Notes under the pieces: model-generated
Told to the model about the DNA's origin: nothing
Databases searched by the model: none
Seen by the model: the letters and a program-made list of their open reading frames with translations, nothing else
Program-made: the position numbers and the translations under genes
In this document: positions 44,481 to 53,010 of the stretch, one piece after another
How positions within the stretch are numbered: the stretch's first letter is position 1
How the letters are laid out: each line of letters opens with the position of its first letter
Assembly: GCA_041648175.1 (NCBI GenBank)
Contig: JBAZPO010000012.1
Location: 66,708 to 130,707, forward strand
Direction: 5' to 3'
From: Desulfobaccales bacterium
GTDB taxonomy: Bacteria > Desulfobacterota > Desulfobaccia > Desulfobaccales > 0-14-0-80-60-11
DNA: 64,000 nucleotides

Positions 44481-47400
44481 TTACGAAGCCAACCGGAGGA
44501 CTTTTCCGGATGCGTCGATAACCAACTCTTCAAAATAGCTTACTGCATCAGCCCGAGTCCAAAGCCCCACGAAACCCTGCAGAAGACGGTCCGCGGTATA
44601 CTCCACTTTCAGCTCGCCATCAAGGTAGCCTTTAAGGGCGTGATCCTGTACCATCACCGAAATTTCGTACCACTCCCCCAGAGTGACGGTTGCCGCCACC
44701 TTGACCCGGAGCAGGCGCTTACCGTTCACATATTCAAACAGGGCTAAATTATCTTCCAAGGCATTGATTCGGAGGACGAAGTAGTTACCCACGTCCCGCA
44801 TGGCAAAGGCCAGGCCGGCCACTTGGTCGATCTTGCCGCCCGACACCCTAGCCCTGACCCGGAGCACCGCGTCGGTGACGAAGCTTTCCTTGGCGATGGC
44901 CAGGGGAAAATAAAAGTAAGCTCCGATATTATCTAAAAATTCCTTGTACTTGACGCCAACAATCCGACCCATGAGCGCTGCCAGCCCCGATGACACCCCC
45001 CAGCCGTAACCGGAGCCATCCTCCAGGATCAGGCTGCGGCCATCCTGAGTCTCCCGCCGCCAAACCCCGGTGGGAGTATAGAAATCCGGTAGACGTTTTT
45101 CCTGAGACAACCGGAAAAAATCGTAGTCACCGCGAAAAAAGGCATCTACCATCCGGTCAACGTCTGCTTCGCTGGCAATGGCTACATCCAGAAGGCGGCT
45201 GGCCCCCAGCAGACGTCCCAACTGGTCTAGAGCGGCTTCCATATCGGCTGCCGCCAGGCCGCTTATCGAAGCATCCAACAGGTCGCCAGTAATTCTCAGC
45301 TTACAGCCGAGGCGGATGAGGACCTTCCCCAGGAAGCTCAGGCGCATGGAACGGCCGGCCTGGGTGCCGGCCCCGCCGGAAAATTGGAGAGAAAAATAGT
45401 TATCTTCCGGTTTGTCTCCCACCATGACGTCCAGATTGGCATAATGGTAGCCGAACTTGGCGCTGAGATTAGCATATTCCCGGGAAATGACCGCGAAGCT
45501 GTCTCCCCCGGGCAGCTCTCCCGGCCTCTGAGACATCCCTCGGGCCATGAGGGTGAGAAAGTCCCGGGCGCCCACGGTGATGCCACCGGTCCAGTTGATC
45601 CCGGGGTGGGACAATCCCTGCCACAGAGCCTTCATCGGCACGGACTCAAGGTTTTCCACGGTCACCTGGTCGCAGGTGGTCAGCCCTCCGCTGAGCCCAC
45701 CGCCCAGGTCGATGAGATAGAGCGGAAAGGGGATGTTGGTGGTGAGCCGAGCCGCCACGGTCTCCCCTGGCCCGGCCTCGGTCAGGCCGAACATTTCGTG
45801 CATGGCCTGCTCATGGGCATAGCGGATGACATCGTGCAGCGTCCGGCAGCCGGAAGGGGTAAAGTCCGGGGCCTGGGGATCAGTGAGATTTAAGGGTGAC
45901 AACTTGTCCAGCACGGCTCGCAAGCGCGTATGCATGGGACTGTTGATGATATGCCTCCGGGTTGGCCGGACGCTCTCAGCCAGATCGGCCACCACCCCCT
46001 GGTACACCGCCGCATCGTCTGCGACCAGGGTGATCTCTTGACCGTCTATCAAGGTTTTGGTGGCCCCATTTGCATCCAGGAGGGCTGGAAGGCCAAACTC
46101 CCGGGCCACGGAGGCCAGGTGGCTGGTGATGCTCCCCACGTCGGTGATGAGGCCCTTGATGCGGCCCATGAGACTGGCGTAATCCGGTGAAGCCGTCCGG
46201 GCCACCAGGATGGCGTTTTCCGGCGGCGTGGCGTTGCCTTCCCGGCCCGCTTGCCATACCACCCCGGCGGCCACACCGGGGGAAGCAGTTTTGCCGCCGG
46301 CGAGCAACAAGGGGTGTCCCGGGATTTCCCGGGGTACGGCAGCTTGCCGGCTTTTGCCCTGGATCAAACCCAGCGGCCGGGACTGCAGGAAAAAGAGGCG
46401 GCCCTCCTGGTCCACAGCCCACTCCACGTCCAGGGGTCCCTGAAAATAGCGCTCCAGCTTCAGGCCCCCCTGGGCCAGGATGCGGATCTGTTGGTCAGAA
46501 ATGGCAGGGCGATCACGCTCTGCCCCGGGAGTCTCCTCCAGCCTAAGACCACCGTCAGGGCTGGCAACCAGCCGGCTGGCCTTGTTCCCGAGGCTCTGGT
46601 CTACCACAGCCAGAGTCTGCCGGTCCACGAAAAATCCGTCCGGGGAGGTCTCACCGCTTACCAGGTACTCCCCCTGCCCCAACACCGCGCTGATCTTGAG
46701 TTGGCCAGATTCGGGCCGGGCCGGGTCCACCGTGTAGAGCACCCCGCTGGCCCGGGAATCCACCATGGTGATCCCGGCCACGCACATGGGGGTATCCCGG
46801 TCATCCAGGCCGTAGCGCAGACGGTAGAGGATGGCCCGCGCGGCATACTTGCTGGCCACCACCTCCTTGTAGGCCGAAATAATTTCGTTTTTCGTGACGT
46901 TGAGGCGGGTCACGTATTGGCCGGCGAAAGAGGCCTCGGAGTCTTCTCCCACGGCGCTGCTCCGCATGGCGATGTGTACACCCCTCACGGTCCCAGCCTC
47001 CAGGGTCTCGTAAGCCGCCAAAATCTGGTCCGCCAGGACTGGAGGAAGCGTAGCCTCCAGGATCATTGCCTGGATTTCCCGGCTGCCGATTTCCACCTCC
47101 TCCAGGTTATTGGGATCAATGGTGGCCAGCATAGTCTCGATGACCCGCATCAGCCGAGCTTCTTCCACGAACCGGGCGAAGCCCATGGCGGTGACGACAA
47201 ACCCCGGTGGAACCGGTAAGCCAACCCGCTGGGCCATGAGCGCCAGGTTGGTGGCCTTGCCCCCCGCCTCACCGTAGGACGCGGCACTCAGGGCGGAAAG
47301 GGGGAGGACCAGCGGGCCCATCAGGCAGTGGGGGGGTGGGTAATAAAGGGGTGCAATCTCCTGGGCCAGCCGGTCCACTACGCCCACCAAGGGGGTATAG

Positions 47401-47660
47401 CGGCCGCGGCCCATAGCATCCAGGGCCTCTGCTAGCCGGTGGGTAGAGGTCATCAGATCCTGGGTCCGTTCTTCAACCTCCCGCATGTTAAAGGGCGCCC
47501 CGGTAAAATAGATCTGCTCAAGTTCCGCCAGGTGCTGTAAGGCAACGTAGTTGTGCCCGAGAAACTCTTTGAACTGGTGGTACTTTTCTACGATTTCACC
47601 AGCAAGATTAACCAGCAAGCGGCAGGTTTTGTTCGTGGAAAAAAGGTTTAGGGTCTTCAA
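44481..47660 (-). CDS. PEP-synthase-like protein with a C-terminal lectin-like domain
   Basis: Dikinase-type architecture without the usual PEP-binding barrel. With the start at 47660 (TTG, GGAG 6 nt upstream) the ATP-grasp half covers about 130-435 (GEAGGKATNLA, RSSAVGEDSEASFAGQY, LFFLQSRPLG). A swivelling His domain follows at about 460-570 (ITDVGSITSHLASVAREFG, His in TSH). Next come about 320 unrecognised residues rich in GG and Leu. The last 165 residues look like a LamG/DUF1080 sandwich (YFPLAIAKESF, VGNYFVLRINAL). The frame runs back to TTG 47702, whose first codons lie in MITE1-A. Ligand unknown. Confidence 0.82.
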   Translation of the reverse strand: MKTLNLFSTNKTCRLLVNLAGEIVEKYHQFKEFLGHNYVALQHLAELEQIYFTGAPFNMREVEERTQDLMTSTHRLAEALDAMGRGRYTPLVGVVDRLAQEIAPLYYPPPHCLMGPLVLPLSALSAASYGEAGGKATNLALMAQRVGLPVPPGFVVTAMGFARFVEEARLMRVIETMLATIDPNNLEEVEIGSREIQAMILEATLPPVLADQILAAYETLEAGTVRGVHIAMRSSAVGEDSEASFAGQYVTRLNVTKNEIISAYKEVVASKYAARAILYRLRYGLDDRDTPMCVAGITMVDSRASGVLYTVDPARPESGQLKISAVLGQGEYLVSGETSPDGFFVDRQTLAVVDQSLGNKASRLVASPDGGLRLEETPGAERDRPAISDQQIRILAQGGLKLERYFQGPLDVEWAVDQEGRLFFLQSRPLGLIQGKSRQAAVPREIPGHPLLLAGGKTASPGVAAGVVWQAGREGNATPPENAILVARTASPDYASLMGRIKGLITDVGSITSHLASVAREFGLPALLDANGATKTLIDGQEITLVADDAAVYQGVVADLAESVRPTRRHIINSPMHTRLRAVLDKLSPLNLTDPQAPDFTPSGCRTLHDVIRYAHEQAMHEMFGLTEAGPGETVAARLTTNIPFPLYLIDLGGGLSGGLTTCDQVTVENLESVPMKALWQGLSHPGINWTGGITVGARDFLTLMARGMSQRPGELPGGDSFAVISREYANLSAKFGYHYANLDVMVGDKPEDNYFSLQFSGGAGTQAGRSMRLSFLGKVLIRLGCKLRITGDLLDASISGLAAADMEAALDQLGRLLGASRLLDVAIASEADVDRMVDAFFRGDYDFFRLSQEKRLPDFYTPTGVWRRETQDGRSLILEDGSGYGWGVSSGLAALMGRIVGVKYKEFLDNIGAYFYFPLAIAKESFVTDAVLRVRARVSGGKIDQVAGLAFAMRDVGNYFVLRINALEDNLALFEYVNGKRLLRVKVAATVTLGEWYEISVMVQDHALKGYLDGELKVEYTADRLLQGFVGLWTRADAVSYFEELVIDASGKVLRLAS

Positions 47661-47687
47661 TGGTAGCTCCGCAACCAGATGGCTCTT

Positions 47688-47869
47688 TATAGCGTTTGCC
47701 AAAAGTTTTTTCCGTAATAGGAGATACTTTACACCCCAAATCCCCCCTAACCCTCCTTTGGTAAAGGAGGGAACTATAAGGAATTACTTATGAAGTCCCC
47801 CTTTGAAAAAGGGGGATTTAGGGGGATTTAAAAATCAGCCAGCGGCATAAATTTATGGCAAACGCTATA
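47688..47869. mobile_element. MITE family 1, copy A
   Basis: TATAGCGTTTGCCA (47688-47701) and its exact inverse TGGCAAACGCTATA (47856-47869) bound 182 bp. The interior has AATCCCCCCTAACCCTCC and CCCCCTTTGAAAAAGGGGG inverts. Copies: B at 48142-48462 and C at 52144-52390. Flanking bases suggest a TA target. Confidence 0.85.
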
Positions 47870-47879
47870 TTTCTGCCCC

Positions 47880-48144
47880 CGGACCGGGACCAGCCAGTTC
47901 GCTTTCGGCGGGGTAAGGGTTTGCCCTTTAGAATTATACCTTGAAATTATCGGGCTGCGTACCCTCCGTTTACCAACTTATTTCCTGGGTAGATCTGCTG
48001 GTGAGAATCTTGATCACCGAATTACTGTGCTCGATTCGGTGTTGCCGAGAATTTTGGCAGGAGAAAAGGTCAGCAAGTCAGCCCTTGCTCTTTTGGGCCA
48101 TGGCGGTCTCTGCCCAGACTCTCACAACTGCCGGATCCATTTAT
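47880..48144 (+). pseudogene. C-terminal fragment of a molybdopterin-binding-type protein
   Basis: In one frame LPTYFLGRSAGENLDHRIT is followed by VLPRILAGEKVSKSALALLG and then HGGLC, as in the C-terminus of MoeA/MogA-like molybdopterin-binding proteins. The frame ends at a stop made by the left end of MITE1-B. The N-terminus is missing, and an ATG in another frame (47941) is not meaningful. Confidence 0.45.
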
Positions 48145-48462
48145 AGCGTTTGCCAAAAGTTTTTTCCGTAATAGGAGATACTTTAATACCAAACTGCGAT
48201 CAAACAGGTAATTTAATTTTTGTAGGGGCGGACCTATGTGTCCGCCCTCAGGTTGGGCGCACACTCGGGTACTCCACTACAGACCGTGAGCTTTTCTTAC
48301 TTCTATGAGCGCAACTTGGTATAACACCCTAAATCCCCCCTAACTCCCCTTTGGTAAAGGGGTGAACTATAAGGAATTACTTATAAAGTCCCCCTTTGAA
48401 AAAGGGGGATTTAGGGGGATTTAAAAATCAGCCAGCGGCATAAATTTATGGCAAACGCTATA
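48142..48462. mobile_element. MITE family 1, copy B, split by MITE family 2
   Basis: Same 14-bp ends as copy A (48142-48155 and 48449-48462). Removing the 135-bp MITE2 at 48187-48321 and one TAA leaves 183 bp, close to the 182 bp of copy A. Confidence 0.85.
48187..48321. mobile_element. MITE family 2, copy 1 (nested)
   Basis: TACCAAACTGCG and CGCAACTTGGTA ends bound 135 bp, flanked by TAA on both sides (48184-48186 and 48322-48324). The interior carries GTAGGGGCGGACC and a GGTCCGCC-type palindrome. It sits inside MITE1-B. Confidence 0.85.
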
Positions 48463-48950
48463 ATTGCCTTAAGTTACCCAAGAATAAAAGGATTCGCATC
48501 CAACCTTTCACGCTTGAGGAGTGGGCCAATCTGATGGAGTGCATCCCCGAATGGCACAGATTGGCGAATGTACAAAACGAGACCTACTTTTGCTTCATGG
48601 GCTTTGGCAGCCGGCGAATCCCCAGGATGGGTAGCCAGAACTCAGGGCCACGTCGATGCTTCAATGGTATACCGGACTATGGTCGTCTTATACCAAGTTG
48701 CGCTCATACAGGTAATTTTGTTTTTGTAGGGGCGGACCTATGTGTCCGCCCTCATGGTGGCCGAACATGCAGGTACGATCCTACAAAACGAAGCTATTTT
48801 TACTTCTATGGACGCAACTTGGTATTATCCTGAATTTGACCCGGCAGGATGGGTCGGCTTTGGAGGTGTTGTTTGACAGGGGTATCAAAAGGCACAATCG
48901 CAGGCACAATGACCTAAAAGAAGATATCGGCTATCGTATAACTGATTGTT
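48463..48950 (+). pseudogene. Tyrosine recombinase remnant, deleted and split by MITE2
   Basis: The N-part 48463-48568 reads LPKNKRIRIQPFTLEEWANL and then MECIPEWHRLANV. It joins after about 48570 to the C-part YKTRPTFASWALAAGESPGW, then VART-GHVDASMVYRT, the C-terminal core of phage-type integrases. The middle (with the first catalytic Arg) is deleted. MITE2 copy 2 interrupts it at 48691-48824; removing it restores YGRLILNLTRQDGSALEVLF and beyond. The remnant ends about 20 nt from the 3' end of tRNA-Leu, which is the usual site for integrases. Confidence 0.75.
48691..48824. mobile_element. MITE family 2, copy 2
   Basis: TACCAAGTTGCG and CGCAACTTGGTA ends bound 134 bp, with a TTA target duplication on both sides (48688-48690, 48825-48827). 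It is inserted in the recombinase remnant. Confidence 0.88.
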
Positions 48951-48967
48951 ATTTTTATAATAATAAT

Positions 48968-49054
48968 TGGTGCCTGGGGCCGGACTCGAACCGGCACGGC
49001 CTTGCGACCGAGGGATTTTAAGTCCCTTGCGTCTACCCGTTCCGCCACCCAGGC
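48968..49054 (-). tRNA. tRNA-Leu(TAA)
   Basis: Read on the minus strand: acceptor GCCTGGG/CCCAGGC, a long variable arm typical of Leu, and the anticodon loop in GGGACTTAAAATCCC giving TAA. The T arm GCCGG-TTCGAGT-CCGGC and an encoded CCA are present. It lies next to the recombinase remnant. Confidence 0.95.
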
Positions 49055-49294
49055 AACATTGGTAATGTAATATATCACCGGCAAACATTCAAGGGTATAT
49101 GCAGTCATGGCAGCACCGATAGACCTTCCGAACCGAGTGCAGGTCTTACCCTAAAGGAGCACAGCCCTGTACTGGCCAAGAACCTTGACAAAGAAGACCC
49201 CCTCAGTTTTAATACAGCTAAAAATCAGCCTTTTCCAAAATACTTATCTGCCAAGCGCCCGCGGATGAGCGGCCCCGCTGCAAAGGAGGCGACC

Positions 49295-50137
49295 ATGCGA
49301 ACCCGTGAACGGATGTTGCCCATAGGGTGGTACCCCGCCAGCGCCAGCGCCTGTAAAGCGGAGATCGACAAATTCATCGCCGGTACGGCGCCGCTCCCTG
49401 CGGGGACCACGGTATTCGGTGGCATCGTTCCTCATGCCGGCTGGCACTTTTCCGGCAAAGCCGCGGCCCGGATCTTTTATCTGGCTGCCAAGGCCTTGCA
49501 GCCGCAGGTAGTGTGCATCTTCGGCGGCCACCTGGGAGGGAGCTCGCCGCCGCTGCTGGTGGCCGACGACGCGATGGAAACCCCCATGGGAGACCTCCCC
49601 CTGGCCACGGAATTCTATGCGCCCCTGGCCAAGCGCCTGACGCTCCGGGAGGAATATCCCGGAGATAACACCATCGAGGTGCAGATCCCTTTCATTAAGT
49701 ATTTCTTCCCTCAGGCCAAAGTTCTGGCCCTGCGCTCGCCACACTCCGCCACGGCCATCGATTTAGGCAAGGCGGTGGCCGCGGTGGCCAAAGAACTTAA
49801 GGTCAGCATCCTGACCTTCGGATCTACCGACCTCACCCACTACGGGCCCAACTATGGCTTCTCCCCCAAGGGCTACGGGCCTGAGGCGGTGAAGTGGGTC
49901 AAAGAGGTCAACGACAAAAGATTCATCGACGAGGCCCTGAAACTGGACGGGGCCGGGATGCTCAAGACCGCGGCCGAAGACCAGAGCGCTTGCAGCGCCG
50001 GCGGGGCGGTGGCCGCGGTGGCCGCAGCCAAGGCCGACGGCGCCCATAAAGCCAAACTGGTGGACTACTACACCAGCTTCGACATCATGCCCGGCGAAAG
50101 CTTCGTGGGCTACGCCGGGATCGTGCTGGAGGGGTAA
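49295..50137 (+). CDS. MEMO1/AmmeMemoRadiSam system protein B-like
   Basis: MEMO family (280 aa). GIVPHAGWHFSGKAAAR (about 48-64) and FGGHLGGSSP (about 86-95) hold the His residues of the MEMO metal site. TIEVQIPFIKYFFPQAK and FGSTDLTHYGPNYGF follow. The start ATG 49295 has AAAGGAGG upstream. The usual partners (AMMECR1, radical SAM) are not next door, so this may be a solo form. Confidence 0.9.
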   Translation: MRTRERMLPIGWYPASASACKAEIDKFIAGTAPLPAGTTVFGGIVPHAGWHFSGKAAARIFYLAAKALQPQVVCIFGGHLGGSSPPLLVADDAMETPMGDLPLATEFYAPLAKRLTLREEYPGDNTIEVQIPFIKYFFPQAKVLALRSPHSATAIDLGKAVAAVAKELKVSILTFGSTDLTHYGPNYGFSPKGYGPEAVKWVKEVNDKRFIDEALKLDGAGMLKTAAEDQSACSAGGAVAAVAAAKADGAHKAKLVDYYTSFDIMPGESFVGYAGIVLEG

Positions 50138-50353
50138 GGGAATAATTGTGGGGGGAGGGCCATGATTTTTCGTAAGCCATTCCTGCCCTCTCCCCCTCCC
50201 GACCTATGGTAGGGAGGGGAAATTTCCAGCAACGAAACGATGGTTGACTCCCTTTAGGAGTCATGGTGATGGGTGGAGGGCCGGGAGCAGGGAAAATGAC
50301 GGCCTGATAATTGCTCCCTTTTATTTAATCTATGTGCATTTAAGAGCTGAGCT

Positions 50354-51142
50354 GTGCCTGAAGAGCTGCTTTATGATTTGGACCTGTGGCTTATTCTGGT
50401 TGCCAGTATTGGGGGTTTCTTCCTGGCGACCGAGGCTGGATTCCTGTTGGGGCGCCGGAGTCAGTCGACTACTAACGACCATTCGAGATCTCAGATCTAT
50501 ACAATTCAAGGCGCAGTGCTCGGACTGCTGGCCCTGCTGTTAGGATTTACCTTTGCGATGGCGATGTCCCGTTATGATACGAGAAAACAATTGGTCCTCT
50601 CGGAGTCCAATGCAATCGGCACCACCTTTCTCCGGGCTCAACTGCTGCCGGAGCCGCCACGCAAGGAAGTCTCCAACCTGTTGCGCCGCTATGTCGAGGT
50701 TCGGCTGGATTTTTATTATGCCGGGAACAACTCCAAGCTGTTGCGCGAAGTGAGGGACAAAACGGAGCGGTTGCAAAATCAGCTTTGGGCCTATGGAGTT
50801 GCCATGGGTGAAAAAGACCCGCGGGCGGTCACGACCGGGTTATTTCTCCAGTCTCTGAACGAAACGATTGACCTGAATGCCACAAGAATCACCGCCTTGG
50901 AAAACCACGTGCCCGAGATTACGCTGGTGCTCCTCTATTTTGTTGCGGTTATGGCGACTGGGCTCATAGGTTATGGCTGCGGGCTCTCGGGGATACGCAA
51001 TTTCTTCGTGACCATAATATCGTCGGTTCTTATTGCCGCGGTGATTATGGTGATTATCGATCTCGACCGGCCGCGCCGGGGCTTGATCAAGGTAAGTCAG
51101 CAGCGGATGATCGATCTGCGGGATAACCTTAAAGAGCAGTGA
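50354..51142 (+). CDS. DUF4239/bestrophin-like membrane protein
   Basis: Four hydrophobic helices: LILVASIGGFFLATEAGFLL and GAVLGLLALLLGFTFAMAMS near the N-terminus, then a pair near 195-240 (LVLLYFVAVMATGLIGYGCG, FFVTIISSVLIAAVIMVII). A charged helical middle is characteristic of DUF4239, whose function is unknown. The start is GTG at 50354 with a weak RBS. Confidence 0.75.
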   Translation: MPEELLYDLDLWLILVASIGGFFLATEAGFLLGRRSQSTTNDHSRSQIYTIQGAVLGLLALLLGFTFAMAMSRYDTRKQLVLSESNAIGTTFLRAQLLPEPPRKEVSNLLRRYVEVRLDFYYAGNNSKLLREVRDKTERLQNQLWAYGVAMGEKDPRAVTTGLFLQSLNETIDLNATRITALENHVPEITLVLLYFVAVMATGLIGYGCGLSGIRNFFVTIISSVLIAAVIMVIIDLDRPRRGLIKVSQQRMIDLRDNLKEQ

Positions 51143-51313
51143 CGTTGGGGATGGACGACCTTTGGGGGCGGCTTGGGAAAATTTGCTCATCCCTGGCGCG
51201 CAGGGCTTACCCTACCTGCAAAATGGGCGGTCGGGCAGGTTGTCCCTATGAATGGTATCAAAAAAACGGATGGGAGACGCCACCCTCACGAGCGGTGCCC
51301 GAGAACAGAGTGG

Positions 51314-51338
51314 CGTTCCCAAGTGCAACTTGGGAACG
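51314..51338. repeat. CGTTCCCAAG palindrome
   Basis: CGTTCCCAAGT, GCA, ACTTGGGAACG. It belongs to the family seen at 22637-22662 and imperfectly near 62557-62584. The 51143-51429 gap also has a GGGCGGACACGCAGGTCCGCCC hairpin at 51349-51370. Confidence 0.6.
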
Positions 51339-51429
51339 AGGACGAACAGGGCGGACACGCAGGTCCGCCCTGTTCGGTTTGGCGAGCCGTAAATATAAAG
51401 GATGGTGCGCAGGCGCCCCCTACATTTCA

Positions 51430-52131
51430 TTACCCGGTGGCGCTTTGGGACCAAAATTCCCGGAGGAGGCGGGCCAGGGTTTCGCCGGGGGCCAGGTCCT
51501 GGGCGAGGGCGGCCAGGGTGGCCGGGGTGACCTGGCCCTGACGCACCACTTCTTCCCCGGCCTGAGCTACGGCGTCCAGGATGGCTTGGGCCTGGGGCTG
51601 AAATTCGGGGATGGAGAGAAATTCGGCGGAATGGCGGTAGATTTCGGCGACAAGGTCATTGCCCAGGCACATGCGCCAGGTCATGGACAAGGCCTGGAAC
51701 ATGGCCGGGTCCCAGAAGCCGCAGACGCTCAAGGTCACCACTCGTGGCATCTTCTCGAAGCGGTGCGGGATGCCCCCGGCCTCGGACGTTTCCTTTAAGG
51801 GGTCCATCATGGGCAAGGTGCGTTCCACGAAAAGCTTCATGCGGGCGTTCATAGTGGCGTGGTAGATGGGGGAGGCCAGCACCACCAGATCGGCCGCCAG
51901 ATACCGGTCAAACAGGACCTCCGACATGTCGTCTTTCTGGATGCAGCGGCCTGGGGTCTGGACCCAGCAACCATAGCAGCCCAGACAGTGGTTGATCTTG
52001 TAGTTCCGCAGGTAGAGGGTCTCGGCCACGGCCCCGGCGCGTTTGGCCCCTTCCAAGAATTTTTGTAAGACCAGTTCGGTCTTGCTGGTTTCGTTCTCCC
52101 GCGGGCTGCTGTTCAAGGCCAGGATGTTCAT
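51430..52131 (-). CDS. Flavodoxin-like FMN reductase / iron-sulfur flavoprotein
   Basis: MNILALNSSPRENETSKTEL is the FMN-phosphate loop start. NHCLGCYGCWVQTPGRCIQKDD adds Cys residues that may bind a cluster, and LASPIYHATMNARMK is the second FMN loop. The length is 233 aa. ATG at 52131 has AAGGGAG upstream; the longer frame (52158) starts in a MITE end. Confidence 0.88.
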   Translation of the reverse strand: MNILALNSSPRENETSKTELVLQKFLEGAKRAGAVAETLYLRNYKINHCLGCYGCWVQTPGRCIQKDDMSEVLFDRYLAADLVVLASPIYHATMNARMKLFVERTLPMMDPLKETSEAGGIPHRFEKMPRVVTLSVCGFWDPAMFQALSMTWRMCLGNDLVAEIYRHSAEFLSIPEFQPQAQAILDAVAQAGEEVVRQGQVTPATLAALAQDLAPGETLARLLREFWSQSATG

Positions 52132-52143
52132 GAAGTTCTCCCT

Positions 52144-52390
52144 TATAGCGTTTGCCAAAAGTTTTTTCCTCTAATTCTCCTCTCCCCTTGTGGGAGAGGG
52201 TAGGGTGAGGGGTTAATAAGAAAAAACTTTTGAGCCTCTTGCAAAAGTCTCTTTTCGGTCAATATCTTATTTGGGCGTTTATGAGTTTGCCGGTAGCACA
52301 GGCTTTCCAGCCTGTGCTCATATAAGCTAAAGCCTGCGACTACATCATGTCCGGCAATTTTGCAAGAGGCTCTTTTGGTCAATGAGTATA
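52144..52390. mobile_element. MITE family 1, copy C, split by MITE family 3
   Basis: The left end TATAGCGTTTGCC at 52144 continues with AAAAGTTTTTTCC. The right end AAAAAACTTTTGG then decays to GAGTATA at 52384-52390, matching the inverse of the left end at about 20 of 26 positions. The interior differs from copies A and B (a CCCTCTCCCC-type palindrome). Confidence 0.65.
52232..52372. mobile_element. MITE family 3 (nested)
   Basis: GAGCCTCTTGCAAAA (52232-52246) and its exact inverse (52358-52372) bound 141 bp with an AGCACAGGCTTTCCAGCCTG-type inner palindrome. It is flanked by TTTT on both sides. Confidence 0.8.
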
Positions 52391-52578
52391 GGTGCCGTTT
52401 TCGGTTGAAGAGTTGCACAGGAATTGTCAATGGGGTGGAAAGTTACGCGGTAATATTTGAGAGGCTACCTGGAATTAAAGGCAAGTTCAAGCTAGAATCT
52501 GATTAGATGCCTTAAGATGACATTTTTCTGGATGGAAAAAAGGCAGGGCGGACACGCAGGCAATACTACCATTTTATA

Positions 52579-52796
52579 TTATTCGAATTCACTCCGAGGA
52601 ATTCCTGACTGACGGATGATTGATTGTAAAGTGCCGATTCTTAGTTCCCCATGGTCAGGAACCGGAACGGTAATCGTGCCATCGTTGAACGTTTTCTGCA
52701 TGACGATATGGCTGCCACGCCGACGGACTTGGCAAACCCGTGTCTGGACAGGATTTGACAAACCTCTTGGCCGGACAGAACTCGCAGTTTACCCAA
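52579..52796 (-). pseudogene. hicA: hicA-like toxin gene, frameshifted
   Basis: A TTG start at 52796, overlapping the hicB stop, gives LGKLRVLSGQEVCQILSRHG and then FAK. After about 52730 the HicA core continues in the next frame as RRRGSHIVMQKTF and ends DHGELRIGTLQSIIRQSG plus IPRSEFE. One base is missing relative to a working gene. A sequencing error would look the same. Confidence 0.75.
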
Positions 52797-53010
52797 CTGC
52801 TACCTCAACCTGGGTAACATAAACCTCTTCCCGGAGCCGACTCTTGATCTCCTCCGAGGAAGCCGATTCAAAAAAGAGTTCCAAGGCTTCCCGGAGATTT
52901 TCTCGAGCTGCCTGGACGGTGTCTCCCTGACTGGCTATATCGAGTTCAGGGCACAAAGACACATAGCCATCCCCTTCGCGTTCAATAATGGCCGTAAGTT
53001 GCCGTTTCAT
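52789..53010 (-). CDS. hicB: HicB-like antitoxin
   Basis: 73-aa UPF0150/HicB protein. MKRQLTAIIEREGDGYVSLC and PELDIASQGDTVQAARENLR are typical, and it is the DNA-binding partner that blocks HicA. RBS GAGGAG precedes it. The gene order is antitoxin first, then toxin. Confidence 0.85.
   Translation of the reverse strand: MKRQLTAIIEREGDGYVSLCPELDIASQGDTVQAARENLREALELFFESASSEEIKSRLREEVYVTQVEVAVG

Noticed and set aside
46251..47219. 322-aa plus-strand frame in the dikinase-like gene
   Set aside because: Antisense shadow, Gly/Pro/His-rich; the sense frame has clear domain motifs.
48534..48833. 99-aa plus-strand frame through MITE2
   Set aside because: Runs from the recombinase remnant into the MITE; not a gene.
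48740..49021. 93-aa plus-strand frame starting in MITE2
   Set aside because: Chance fusion of the MITE end, recombinase tail and antisense tRNA-Leu; the real content is the remnant described above.
49295..50137. Complete AmmeMemoRadiSam system
   Set aside because: Only the MEMO part is present; no AMMECR1 or radical-SAM gene lies within reach.
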